In this document: positions 1 to 5,689 of the stretch, one piece after another
How the letters are laid out: each line of letters begins with the position of its first letter
How positions within the stretch are numbered: position 1 is the first letter of the stretch
Source: JASHVB01 sp049522565
Lineage (GTDB): Bacteria; Pseudomonadota; Alphaproteobacteria; Acetobacterales; Acetobacteraceae
DNA: 12,581 nt
Direction of reading: 5' to 3'
Assembly (NCBI GenBank): GCA_049522565.1
Contig: JBEKNT010000179.1
Span: forward strand, 1-12,581
Translations under genes and position numbers: made by a program
The notes under the pieces: model-generated
Databases searched by the model: none
Told to the model about the DNA's origin: nothing
What the model saw: only the letters and a program-made list of their open reading frames with translations

Positions 1-34
1 TGGGGGGGGGGGGTGGGGGGCCGGGGTTGCCCCG
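1..34. other. G-tract cluster at window edge
   Basis: The window opens with one T, then twelve G (2-13), a T, six G (15-20), CC and four G. Further G runs lie in the hairpin at 78-87. Four or more close G-runs can form a G-quadruplex in single-stranded DNA. A homopolymer at the very edge could equally be an assembly or sequencing artefact at a contig end. No credible gene occupies positions 1-220: an open frame on the plus strand at 13-204 is proline/serine-rich, low in complexity and made of the repeat sequence. Confidence 0.4.
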
Positions 35-64
35 CGGCTCGACCCCCCCTCCCCCTCCCCCAAA

Positions 65-87
65 CCCCCTCCCACAAGGGGAGGGGG
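65..87. repeat. G/C hairpin, copy 1 of a dispersed style
   Basis: CCCCCTCCC (65-73) pairs perfectly with GGGAGGGGG (79-87), giving a 9-bp stem with a 5-base loop (ACAAG). It lies downstream of the minus-strand epmA stop, about 135 bp away, and shares its CTCCC/GGGAG core with hairpins at 2521, 4145 and 8459. It has no clear U-run, so a terminator role is uncertain. Confidence 0.55.
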
Positions 88-220
88 AGTCTCTCTCCTT
101 CTCCGCGGCAACCTCCCGGTTTCATCCAGGGCGGGTCGGCCTCCGCCGGCCGGTGGTCAACGCGCAATGACGGCGTCGCCCCCGATGACGGCGCCTCACG
201 ATAACGCTCGGGCTACCTCC

Positions 221-1210
221 TCAGATCCACAGCACCTGGCCGATCCGGCCGGCGCCCGCCGCAATCATCGCCAGCCGGTCGAAGCCCAACGCGATGCCGG
301 CGGATTGCGGCATGCCATGCGCGAGGGCGGCCAGGAAATCCTCGTCCAGCGGCCAGTCCTCACCGCCGATGGCATGACGGCGGGCACGATCCTCCATGAA
401 GCGGGCACGTTGCTCCACCGGGTCGGTCAATTCGATGAAGGCGTTGGCGAGTTCGATGCCGCAGACGAACAGCTCGAACCGCTCGGCGACCCGCGGGTCG
501 GCCGGATCGCGCCGGGCGAGCGCCGCCTGCGCCGCCGGCCAATGCGTGAGGAACGTCGGATGGGAGCGGCCGATCCGCGGCTCTATCCGCTCCAGCAGCA
601 ACCGGAAGAACAGGTCCTCCCACGTCTCGTTGTCGCGCAGCCGCGTGCCGGCGGCGGCGGCCAGCGCGACGGCATCGCCCGCGGTGGCCAGCAGGTCGGC
701 CCCCACGTAACGCGCGAAGGCGTCGGCCACGGTGAGGCGCTCGCAGCGCGACAGGTCGGTGGTGACGCCACGGCAGGTCACCGCCGGTGGCAGCACCGCA
801 CGCAGGAACGCAATGGTCTCGCCAATCAGCGAGTCCATGTCGGTGCCCGGGCGATACCATTCCAGCATGGTGAACTCGGCCGCGTGCAGGTCGCTGCCCT
901 CGCCGTTCCGCCACACCCGCGCGAACTGGAAGATCGGCCCCGCCCCGCCGGCCAGCAGCTTCTTCATGGCGAATTCCGGACTGGTGTGCAGCCACAGCGC
1001 CTCGCGCTCGCCGTCGGTGTGCTCGCGCTCGGTCCGGAAGGCGCGCAGGTGGACCTCTTCGCCGGGTGTCGGGACGGCGTAGGGCGTCTCCACCTCCATG
1101 TAGCCGCGCGCGGTGAAGAAGGCGCGGGTGGCCGCGGTCAGCCGGGCGCGGCGGCGCAGGAACGGCAGGCGCGCGGCCAGGCTTTCCGGATGCCAGGCGG
1201 GCAGGCTCAC
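221..1210 (-). CDS. epmA: EpmA: elongation factor P lysine ligase (GenX/PoxA/YjeA family)
   Basis: A cytosolic paralogue of class II lysyl-tRNA synthetase. In characterised members it activates (R)-beta-lysine with ATP and attaches it to a conserved lysine of EF-P, which helps ribosomes through polyproline stretches. The 329 residues match the family length (E. coli about 325). There is no N-terminal tRNA anticodon-binding domain, which separates EpmA from LysS. Visible signatures are class II motif 2 at about 95-120 (FARVWRNGE, then EFTMLEWYRP), GIELANAFIELTDP at 251-264, and motif 3 at 305-312 (GIALGFDR), followed by the usual short C-terminus. The start is GTG at 1210, overlapping the stop of a small upstream frame as GTGA, which suggests translational coupling. 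Neither efp nor epmB lies in the window. Identification is firm; the physiological amino acid is inferred from the family. Confidence 0.93.
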   Translation of the reverse strand: MSLPAWHPESLAARLPFLRRRARLTAATRAFFTARGYMEVETPYAVPTPGEEVHLRAFRTEREHTDGEREALWLHTSPEFAMKKLLAGGAGPIFQFARVWRNGEGSDLHAAEFTMLEWYRPGTDMDSLIGETIAFLRAVLPPAVTCRGVTTDLSRCERLTVADAFARYVGADLLATAGDAVALAAAAGTRLRDNETWEDLFFRLLLERIEPRIGRSHPTFLTHWPAAQAALARRDPADPRVAERFELFVCGIELANAFIELTDPVEQRARFMEDRARRHAIGGEDWPLDEDFLAALAHGMPQSAGIALGFDRLAMIAAGAGRIGQVLWI

Positions 1211-1356
1211 GCGCGGTGCCCGGCGTCAGCCGGCTCGCTGGCGAAGGCGCGCACCACCGCTTCCGACTCAACCGGACCGGCGACGCGCAATTCCGCCGCA
1301 TATCCGGCACGTACCTGGGCGAGCGATGCGAAACGGTCCGAGCCGGGATGTCTCAT
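1207..1356 (-). pseudogene. N-terminal remnant resembling protein-L-isoaspartate O-methyltransferase
   Basis: A 49-codon frame from ATG 1356 to TGA 1207. Residues about 9-43 (FASLAQVRAGYAAELR, then VESEAVVRAFAS) look like the first helices of PIMT-like methyltransferases of alphaproteobacteria, where xAVVxAFAxVPRExFxGPGPW normally follows. Here the similarity stops just where VPRE would begin, and the frame ends in ADAGHRA. No SAM-binding domain follows in any frame, because epmA begins immediately. The stop overlaps the epmA GTG as GTGA. No Shine-Dalgarno is seen before ATG 1356. Most likely this is the 5' stump of a deleted gene now serving as a coupling leader for epmA. A chance frame cannot be excluded; the family link is from memory of sequence style. 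Confidence 0.38.
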
Positions 1357-1504
1357 CGTGGTGCACCGGTGCAGCGGCCGGAGCGGCAAATGCCTGGGCA
1401 GCGGCGATCGAAGTCCATAGCAGAAAGATTGCAACCGGCAACCGGCCATGACGATCGCTTGCACCGGCGATGTCGCACCGTGCGCCCGTGTCTCGGCGAT
1501 CATT
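1357..1504. other. Gene-poor spacer with a signal-peptide-like minus-strand frame
   Basis: The interval between epmA and phnD (1211-1597) has no full gene. On the minus strand at about 1366-1441 one frame reads LPVAIFLLWTSIAAAQAF and then an Ala/Pro-rich stretch, much like a Sec signal peptide with an AxA-type end. Its only nearby in-frame start is TTG at 1441. It is in a different frame from the methyltransferase-like remnant and loses meaning after about 35 residues. It could be the start of a decayed secreted protein or chance. Confidence 0.2.
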
Positions 1505-1533
1505 CTGTAACCCAAGCTTCATTCCGTTGTCAC
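1505..1533 (+). promoter_or_regulatory. Pho-box-like triple heptamer upstream of phnD
   Basis: Three heptamers sit at an exact 11-bp period: CTGTAAC (1505-1511), GCTTCAT (1516-1522) and TTGTCAC (1527-1533). The PhoB consensus is CTGTCAT/C repeated every 11 bp. The outer two match it at 6 of 7 positions; the middle one matches only TCAT. The last heptamer ends 64 bp before the phnD ATG, a sensible place for an activator site, and the GC-rich surroundings make a chance match less likely. PhoB control of phnCDE is known in several proteobacteria; here it is inferred. No good -10 hexamer is seen at the expected distance. Confidence 0.42.
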
Positions 1534-1597
1534 CACCGTGCCCGCGATAGCGCCTAGAAGCGGCGCACCGCACCACGCCTGAAAAGAGGAAAGATCC

Positions 1598-2497
1598 ATG
1601 CAGCGACTCGCCGCCCTGCTCGGCGCCACCCTTGCCGTGCTGGCCGCAACGCCGGCCGCGTATGCGGCCAATGCCGCCGATTGCCCGAATGGCGGCGTGG
1701 TGCGCTTCGGTGTCGAGCCGTACGACACCTCCGCCAAGCTCGTGCCGATCTACCAGCATATCGGCGACCTGATCGGCGAGAAGCTGGGCTGCCAGGTGCA
1801 GGTCTTCGTCACCACGAACTACAACGCCGAGATCGAGGCGATGCGCAACGACAAGCTGGAAATCGGCGAGTTCGGGCCGCTCGGCTACGTCCTGGCGCAC
1901 CAGGTGGCAAAGGCCCAGGCGGTCGCCGCCTTCAGCAACGCGGATGGCAAACCCGACAGCTACTGGGCCAGCATCGTCACCTATCCCGGTTCCGGGATCA
2001 AAACGGTGGCGGACATTCGCGGCCACTCCTTTGCGTTTTCGGATCCCGCCTCGACGTCCGGCCATCTGTTCCCGGCGTACGGACTGCGCAAGGCGGGGCT
2101 CGATCCGGACCACGATCTGCGGCCGATCTATGCCGGCAGCCACACCGCCTCGTTCGAGGCGCTGTACAATCACAAGGTCGACGCCGGCGAACTGAACAGC
2201 GCGCAGATCGAGTCCGCGACGCAGCGCGGCCATTACAAGGATGGCGACGTCGTCTTCCTGTGGAAGTCCGACCCGATCCCCACCGATCCGATCACGCTGC
2301 GCGGCGACCTGCCGGAAAGCTTCAAGCAGCGGGCAACGCAGGTTTTGCAAACGCTGGACCTCTCAAGCCTGCCGGAAACGGACCGCAAGATTATGGGCCT
2401 CGGCGGGATGCACTTCGTGCCGCAGACGGACCAGGCCTATGACCCCATCCGTGACCTGGTGAAGACGCTCAATATCGACCTGGAGAAGTTGAGCTAA
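1598..2497 (+). CDS. phnD: PhnD: periplasmic phosphonate/phosphite-type binding protein
   Basis: Periplasmic binding component of a PhnCDE-type ABC importer, which hands its ligand to the PhnE permease. The 299 residues begin with a signal peptide (1-23, ending AYA before ANAADC). The family ligand loop is present as DPASTSGHLFP (149-159); its Ser-Thr-Ser contacts the phosphonate oxygens in characterised PhnD and PtxB. A second family motif is GSHTASFEALYNHKVDAGELNS (180-201), read as GSH plus the following acidic contact. The only two cysteines, C29 and C65, could form a disulphide. A good Shine-Dalgarno (AGAGGAAAG) precedes ATG 1598. It heads the operon phnD-phnC-phnE. Phosphonate, phosphite, hypophosphite or a phosphate ester are all possible ligands; motif inspection cannot separate them. 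Confidence 0.9.
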   Translation: MQRLAALLGATLAVLAATPAAYAANAADCPNGGVVRFGVEPYDTSAKLVPIYQHIGDLIGEKLGCQVQVFVTTNYNAEIEAMRNDKLEIGEFGPLGYVLAHQVAKAQAVAAFSNADGKPDSYWASIVTYPGSGIKTVADIRGHSFAFSDPASTSGHLFPAYGLRKAGLDPDHDLRPIYAGSHTASFEALYNHKVDAGELNSAQIESATQRGHYKDGDVVFLWKSDPIPTDPITLRGDLPESFKQRATQVLQTLDLSSLPETDRKIMGLGGMHFVPQTDQAYDPIRDLVKTLNIDLEKLS

Positions 2498-2520
2498 AAG
2501 GTAGTGTCGTGCGCCCGGAA

Positions 2521-2555
2521 AGTCCTCCCCCTCGCCTTGCGGGAGGGGGAGGACT
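2521..2555 (+). repeat. Strong hairpin between phnD and phnC, copy 2
   Basis: AGTCCTCCCCCTC (2521-2533) pairs perfectly with 2543-2555, a 13-bp stem. Two more C-G pairs inside close a TTGC loop with one bulged G. It starts 23 bp after the phnD stop and ends 22 bp before the phnC ATG. No U-tract follows, so it is a poor intrinsic terminator. It could stabilise phnD mRNA, so that more binding protein than ATPase is made, a common need in ABC importers. It shares the CTCCC-TTGC-GGGAG core with the hairpin at 8459. Confidence 0.7.
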
Positions 2556-2577
2556 CTTGCGACCGTCGGCATCAAAC

Positions 2578-3321
2578 ATGATCGAAGCAGAAGCTCTCGC
2601 CATGTGCTACCCAACGGGTCGGTTGGCGCTGGACGGCGCCAGCCTGACCGTTGCATCGGGCGAGCTTGTCGTCGTGCTGGGCCACAACGGCAGCGGCAAA
2701 TCCACTATGCTGCGCTGTATCGCCGGCCTGCTGCGGCCCACCGCGGGTGTGGTGCGCGTTGCCGGCCAGGAACTGACCCGGTTGACCGGGCGCAAGCTGG
2801 CCGACGCGCGGATGGCGCTGGGCATGATCTCGCAGCACGCGCATCTGGTGCGTCGGCGCAGTGTGCTTGCCAATGTGCTCTGCGGTACGCTCGGCCGCCA
2901 TCGCGGCGTCGCCAGCGCGTTTGGCGCGTTGCCCTGGTCGGAGGCGGAGTTCGCCGGCGCCTGTCTGGATGAGGTCGGACTGGCGCCGTTGGCCCGCCAG
3001 CGTGCCGACACCTTGTCCGGCGGCCAGGCGCAACGCGTCGCCATCGCCCGGGCGCTGGCGCAACGACCCAAGGCCATGCTCGCCGACGAACCGGTCGCCA
3101 GCCTTGATCCCGAGGCAGCCGAGGACATCATGCGCCTGCTGCGCGGGCTCGCTTCCGATGACGGATTGCCGGTGGTGTGCGTGCTGCACCAACCGGAATT
3201 GGCGCGCCGCTACGCCGACCGCATCCTGGGCCTGCGCCAGGGGCGCACGATCTTCCTCGAGCCAGCCTGCAAGCTTGGGCCGCGGCAGATTTCGGCGCTA
3301 TACGAAGGGATTGCGGTGTGA
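2578..3321 (+). CDS. phnC: PhnC: phosphonate-type ABC importer ATPase
   Basis: Cytoplasmic ATPase that powers the PhnE channel. From ATG 2578 the protein has 247 residues, the family length, and MIEAEALAMCYPTGRLALDG aligns with the usual PhnC beginning. Motifs: Walker A GHNGSGKS (35-42), Q-loop Q86, signature LSGGQ (146-150), Walker B ending MLADE (167-171), D-loop SLD (175-177) and H-loop H204. The frame is open upstream to GTG 2509, which has a fair Shine-Dalgarno (AAAGG) 7 bp before it, whereas ATG 2578 has almost none. The extra 23 residues would be the translated hairpin (SPPPRLAGGGGLL), so I prefer the ATG, but the true start is unsettled. The stop overlaps the phnE start as GTGA. Confidence 0.92.
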   Translation: MIEAEALAMCYPTGRLALDGASLTVASGELVVVLGHNGSGKSTMLRCIAGLLRPTAGVVRVAGQELTRLTGRKLADARMALGMISQHAHLVRRRSVLANVLCGTLGRHRGVASAFGALPWSEAEFAGACLDEVGLAPLARQRADTLSGGQAQRVAIARALAQRPKAMLADEPVASLDPEAAEDIMRLLRGLASDDGLPVVCVLHQPELARRYADRILGLRQGRTIFLEPACKLGPRQISALYEGIAV

Positions 3322-4136
3322 ACCAGATCGATCGCATCGGCCTGCCGATGCAGGCACAGATAACGCTGCGGTTGCCGCGCCCAAACCGCGCCTTGCCGTT
3401 CCTTGGCCTGTTCGTATTCCTGGTGATCCTCGGGCAGGCCGCCATCGTCGTGCAGGCCCGCCCGCAGGACCTGATCTCCGGTGTGCACGGGATGGCGGAC
3501 ATTCTGCGACGGTCGTTTCCGCCCGACTTCTCCCACATCCGCGATACGGTCCAACCTGCCCTGGAGACCATCGACATCGCGCTGTTCGGCACCACCGCCG
3601 CCGTGCTGCTGGCGTTGCCGCTCGCCGTGCTGGCCGCGCGCAACACCACGCCGGGGCGACCGTTCTATGCCGCGGCGCGCGGCATCATCGCGCTATGCCG
3701 CTCGGTCCCCGACCTGGTCTGGGCGCTGCTGTTCGTTACCGCCGTCGGGCTGGGGCCGTTCCCGGGCGCTCTCGCAGTCTCGGTGCATTCCATCGGCATG
3801 CTGGGCCGGCTGTTCGCCGAGGTGGTCGAGGACATGGACATGGGCACCGTTGAGGCGCTGACGATGAGCGGCGCGTCGCGGTTGCAGGTGTTCAGCCACG
3901 CGGTGGTGCCAAGCGTGCTGCCTTCATTGCTCGGCATCGCGTTGTACCGGCTCGACGAAAACATTCGCGCCTCGCTGGTGCTTGGGTTCGTCGGCGCGGG
4001 CGGGCTGGGCTTTCAATTGCTCACCGCGATGAACCTGTTCCAGTACAGAACGGTTTCTCTCCTGCTGATAGTGACGTTTGCCATCGTAATCCTGACCGAG
4101 CGGCTGTCGGCCACGCTGCGCGCCCGCATCGCGTGA
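3318..4136 (+). CDS. phnE: PhnE: phosphonate-type ABC importer permease
   Basis: Inner-membrane channel of the importer, 272 residues against about 260 in the family. The GTG 3318 start overlaps the phnC stop (GTGA) and has a Shine-Dalgarno (AAGGGA) 7 bp upstream. Membrane segments are apparent at about 27-45, 85-107, 121-145, 149-165, 200-235 and 246-260. The permease EAA loop that docks on the ATPase is EALTMSGASRLQVFSHAVVP (179-198), followed by LYRLDENIRASLVLGFVGAGGLG (209-231), a strong PhnE signature. It is a single permease, so the channel is probably a homodimer. It is the last gene of the operon; a hairpin follows the stop. Confidence 0.92.
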   Translation: MNQIDRIGLPMQAQITLRLPRPNRALPFLGLFVFLVILGQAAIVVQARPQDLISGVHGMADILRRSFPPDFSHIRDTVQPALETIDIALFGTTAAVLLALPLAVLAARNTTPGRPFYAAARGIIALCRSVPDLVWALLFVTAVGLGPFPGALAVSVHSIGMLGRLFAEVVEDMDMGTVEALTMSGASRLQVFSHAVVPSVLPSLLGIALYRLDENIRASLVLGFVGAGGLGFQLLTAMNLFQYRTVSLLLIVTFAIVILTERLSATLRARIA

Positions 4137-4144
4137 TGCGTCAA

Positions 4145-4167
4145 CCTCTCCCGCGCAGCGGGAGAGG
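4145..4167. terminator. Perfect hairpin between convergent phnE and DUF2189 gene, copy 3
   Basis: CCTCTCCCGC (4145-4154), a GCA loop, then GCGGGAGAGG (4158-4167): a perfect 10-bp stem. It lies 8 bp after the phnE stop and 5 bp beyond the stop of the convergent gene, ideal for a shared terminator. Neither side has a U-run, so termination would be Rho-assisted or the hairpin would only protect 3' ends. It is one of four similar G/C hairpins in the window. Confidence 0.5.
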
Positions 4168-4172
4168 TGTAC

Positions 4173-5030
4173 TCAGCGCACCACGCGCCGATACAGATGC
4201 CACGTCGCGTGCCCCAGCACCGGCATGACGATCACCAGCCCGAGCAAGCACGGCACCGACCCGATCACCAGCCCCGCGGCGACGATCAGGCCCCACACCG
4301 CCATCGGCAGCGGGTTCGCGACAACCGCCTGGATCGACGTCCAGATCGCCGTCTCCATCGTCACGTCGCGATCGAGCAACAGCGGGAACGATACGACGCT
4401 GATCGCCAGGGTGAGCATAGCGAACAGGAACCCGATCCCGACCCCCAGGCCGATCATTGTCCAACCCGCCGCCGTGGTGACCACGTCACGGGCGAACGCG
4501 CCGATCGAGACCGGCGGCTGCGGACCGAGTGTCAGCACGTAGATCGCTTCCGCGGTCGCCAGCCACAGCAGAAAGATCGCAATCAGCAACAGCCCAAGCC
4601 CGACGATCGGGCCGATCGACGGCGAGCGCAGCACGCCAAACGCATCGGTCCAGTTCACCGCCACTCCCGCCTCCCGCCGTCTGCTCATTTCGTTCAGCCC
4701 GATCGCGGCGAGCGGACCTACCAATGCGAAGCCGGACGCGAGTGGAAACAGCAGCGGCACGACGCCATAGCCGGACGCGAGTCGTGCCAGCAGCAGGCCG
4801 ACCAGCGGATAGATCACGCACAGGAAGACGACGTCGGTGCGGTTGGCGGCAAAGTCGGCGAGACCGTTGGTCAGCGCGTGGCCGAGGTCGTTCAGTCCGA
4901 TACGACGGACGGTAACGACACCGGCTTGCCGATTCTCGTGCCAGTATTCCTCGTCGCTGGCCGAGCCGACAGTGTGGAACGCACGATCGAGGCGGTCCCC
5001 GATCCATGCGATAGGGCTTTGGATCAGCAT
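4173..5030 (-). CDS. DUF2189 family integral membrane protein
   Basis: A 285-residue inner-membrane protein of unknown function, assigned to DUF2189 from the pattern DVVFLCVIYPLVG, then LLFPLASGFALVGPLAAIGLNEMSRR (66-118). A soluble N-terminus of about 65 residues is followed by hydrophobic segments at about 67-83, 88-110, 139-163, 188-217 and 240-273. A charged LNEMSRRRE loop after the second segment is typical of the family. ATG 5030 is chosen because GGGAGGGA lies just upstream; the frame is open further (to 5129), but those residues look like non-coding sequence. It is transcribed toward phnE and stands alone. Nothing in the sequence ties it to phosphonate uptake. Confidence 0.8.
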   Translation of the reverse strand: MLIQSPIAWIGDRLDRAFHTVGSASDEEYWHENRQAGVVTVRRIGLNDLGHALTNGLADFAANRTDVVFLCVIYPLVGLLLARLASGYGVVPLLFPLASGFALVGPLAAIGLNEMSRRREAGVAVNWTDAFGVLRSPSIGPIVGLGLLLIAIFLLWLATAEAIYVLTLGPQPPVSIGAFARDVVTTAAGWTMIGLGVGIGFLFAMLTLAISVVSFPLLLDRDVTMETAIWTSIQAVVANPLPMAVWGLIVAAGLVIGSVPCLLGLVIVMPVLGHATWHLYRRVVR

Positions 5031-5277
5031 GTTCGTCCCTCCCGAACTTGTGTTGCGAGGGACCGCGGGCTCGTCGTGGCGAAACGCCAATTCGCTTGCG
5101 GTCACGCCACCCAGCCGCGACCACTGCACGCCAACAGCATAGGCGGGGCGGCAGCGGCGCGACGATCACAGCGCCGTGAGCAACGCGGTCGCACCCGGAT
5201 CGGAGGCAGCGGACAAAACTGTCGGATCGCCGCTGCGCCTGCTACTGAAGACCACGCCACACCCACCGGAGACAGAC

Positions 5278-5583
5278 ATGGACATCGAAGCGCGCCTGCA
5301 ACGCATCGAGACCGATCTGGAACTGCTGTTACCGTTGCGGCGCCTGGCAGCGCCGGCCGCACCCGACATGATCGCCGAGTGGGCGCGGATATCGATGATG
5401 CTGCTGCGCCTGTCCGCGGTGGCCGGCACATTGTGCGCCGTCGCAGGCGTGCCCGGCGACCTCGCGCGGCGCTGGGTGATGGCGATGGTGGCACCGCAGC
5501 CCGACCCGGACTTGGGCCCGCTGACCGACCAGGTGATGGACGCATTGCTGCTGGCCAATGGCAACACCGCCGGCTCGGCCTGA
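5278..5583 (+). CDS. Unrecognised 101-residue protein
   Basis: I do not recognise this gene. ATG 5278 has a good Shine-Dalgarno (GGAG, 6 bp spacing); an in-frame GTG at 5176 has none. The N-terminus (1-23, MDIEARLQRIETDLELLLPLRR) looks like a short amphipathic helix or coiled coil. Residues 31-57 form a moderately hydrophobic helix, possibly membrane-associated. The C-terminus is acidic and ends ANGNTAGSA. Codon bias resembles that of neighbouring genes, which supports a real gene. It lies 106 bp before the permease gene on the same strand and may share its transcript. The minus strand here also has a long open frame, but it is Arg/Pro/Ser-rich and looks like a shadow. Confidence 0.55.
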   Translation: MDIEARLQRIETDLELLLPLRRLAAPAAPDMIAEWARISMMLLRLSAVAGTLCAVAGVPGDLARRWVMAMVAPQPDPDLGPLTDQVMDALLLANGNTAGSA

Positions 5584-5660
5584 CGCGCGGCGCACGGGTC
5601 ACACGGCGAGCCAGACGCACGGCGATTGCCTCACCGGTCCACCCAGGCAATGATCGGGTC

Positions 5661-5674
5661 AACCCGGTCGGGTT
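5661..5674 (+). promoter_or_regulatory. Short palindrome next to the permease ribosome binding site
   Basis: AACCCGGTCGGGTT is a perfect 6+2+6 palindrome ending directly before the GGGGGGAGAAG Shine-Dalgarno of the permease. Its left arm also pairs with the preceding GGGT (GGGTCAACCC, 5656-5665), so the two foldings exclude each other. It could be a small operator or a leader switch exposing or hiding the ribosome site. With such short arms it may be chance. Confidence 0.2.
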
Positions 5675-5689
5675 GGGGGGAGAAGCGAC

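Noticed and set aside
168..193. Repeated ATGACGGCG at 168-176 and 185-193, considered as tandem operator sites
   Set aside because: Only two short copies 17 bp apart, also present once inside epmA; short GC-rich words recur by chance here.
167..1420. Long plus-strand open frame opposite epmA
   Set aside because: Arg/Gly/Ala/Gln-rich shadow with no domain; the minus strand carries clear EpmA motifs over the same span.
1268..2350. 360-codon minus-strand open frame across phnD
   Set aside because: phnD has a signal peptide, family motifs and a ribosome site; the antisense frame is an expected result of GC-rich third positions. Only its last part (1366-1441) was kept as a weak observation.
5031..5277. 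Divergent spacer checked for tRNA, riboswitch or operator
   Set aside because: No cloverleaf, conserved aptamer or convincing palindrome; only a short GGCG-AAA-CGCC hairpin, too weak to call.
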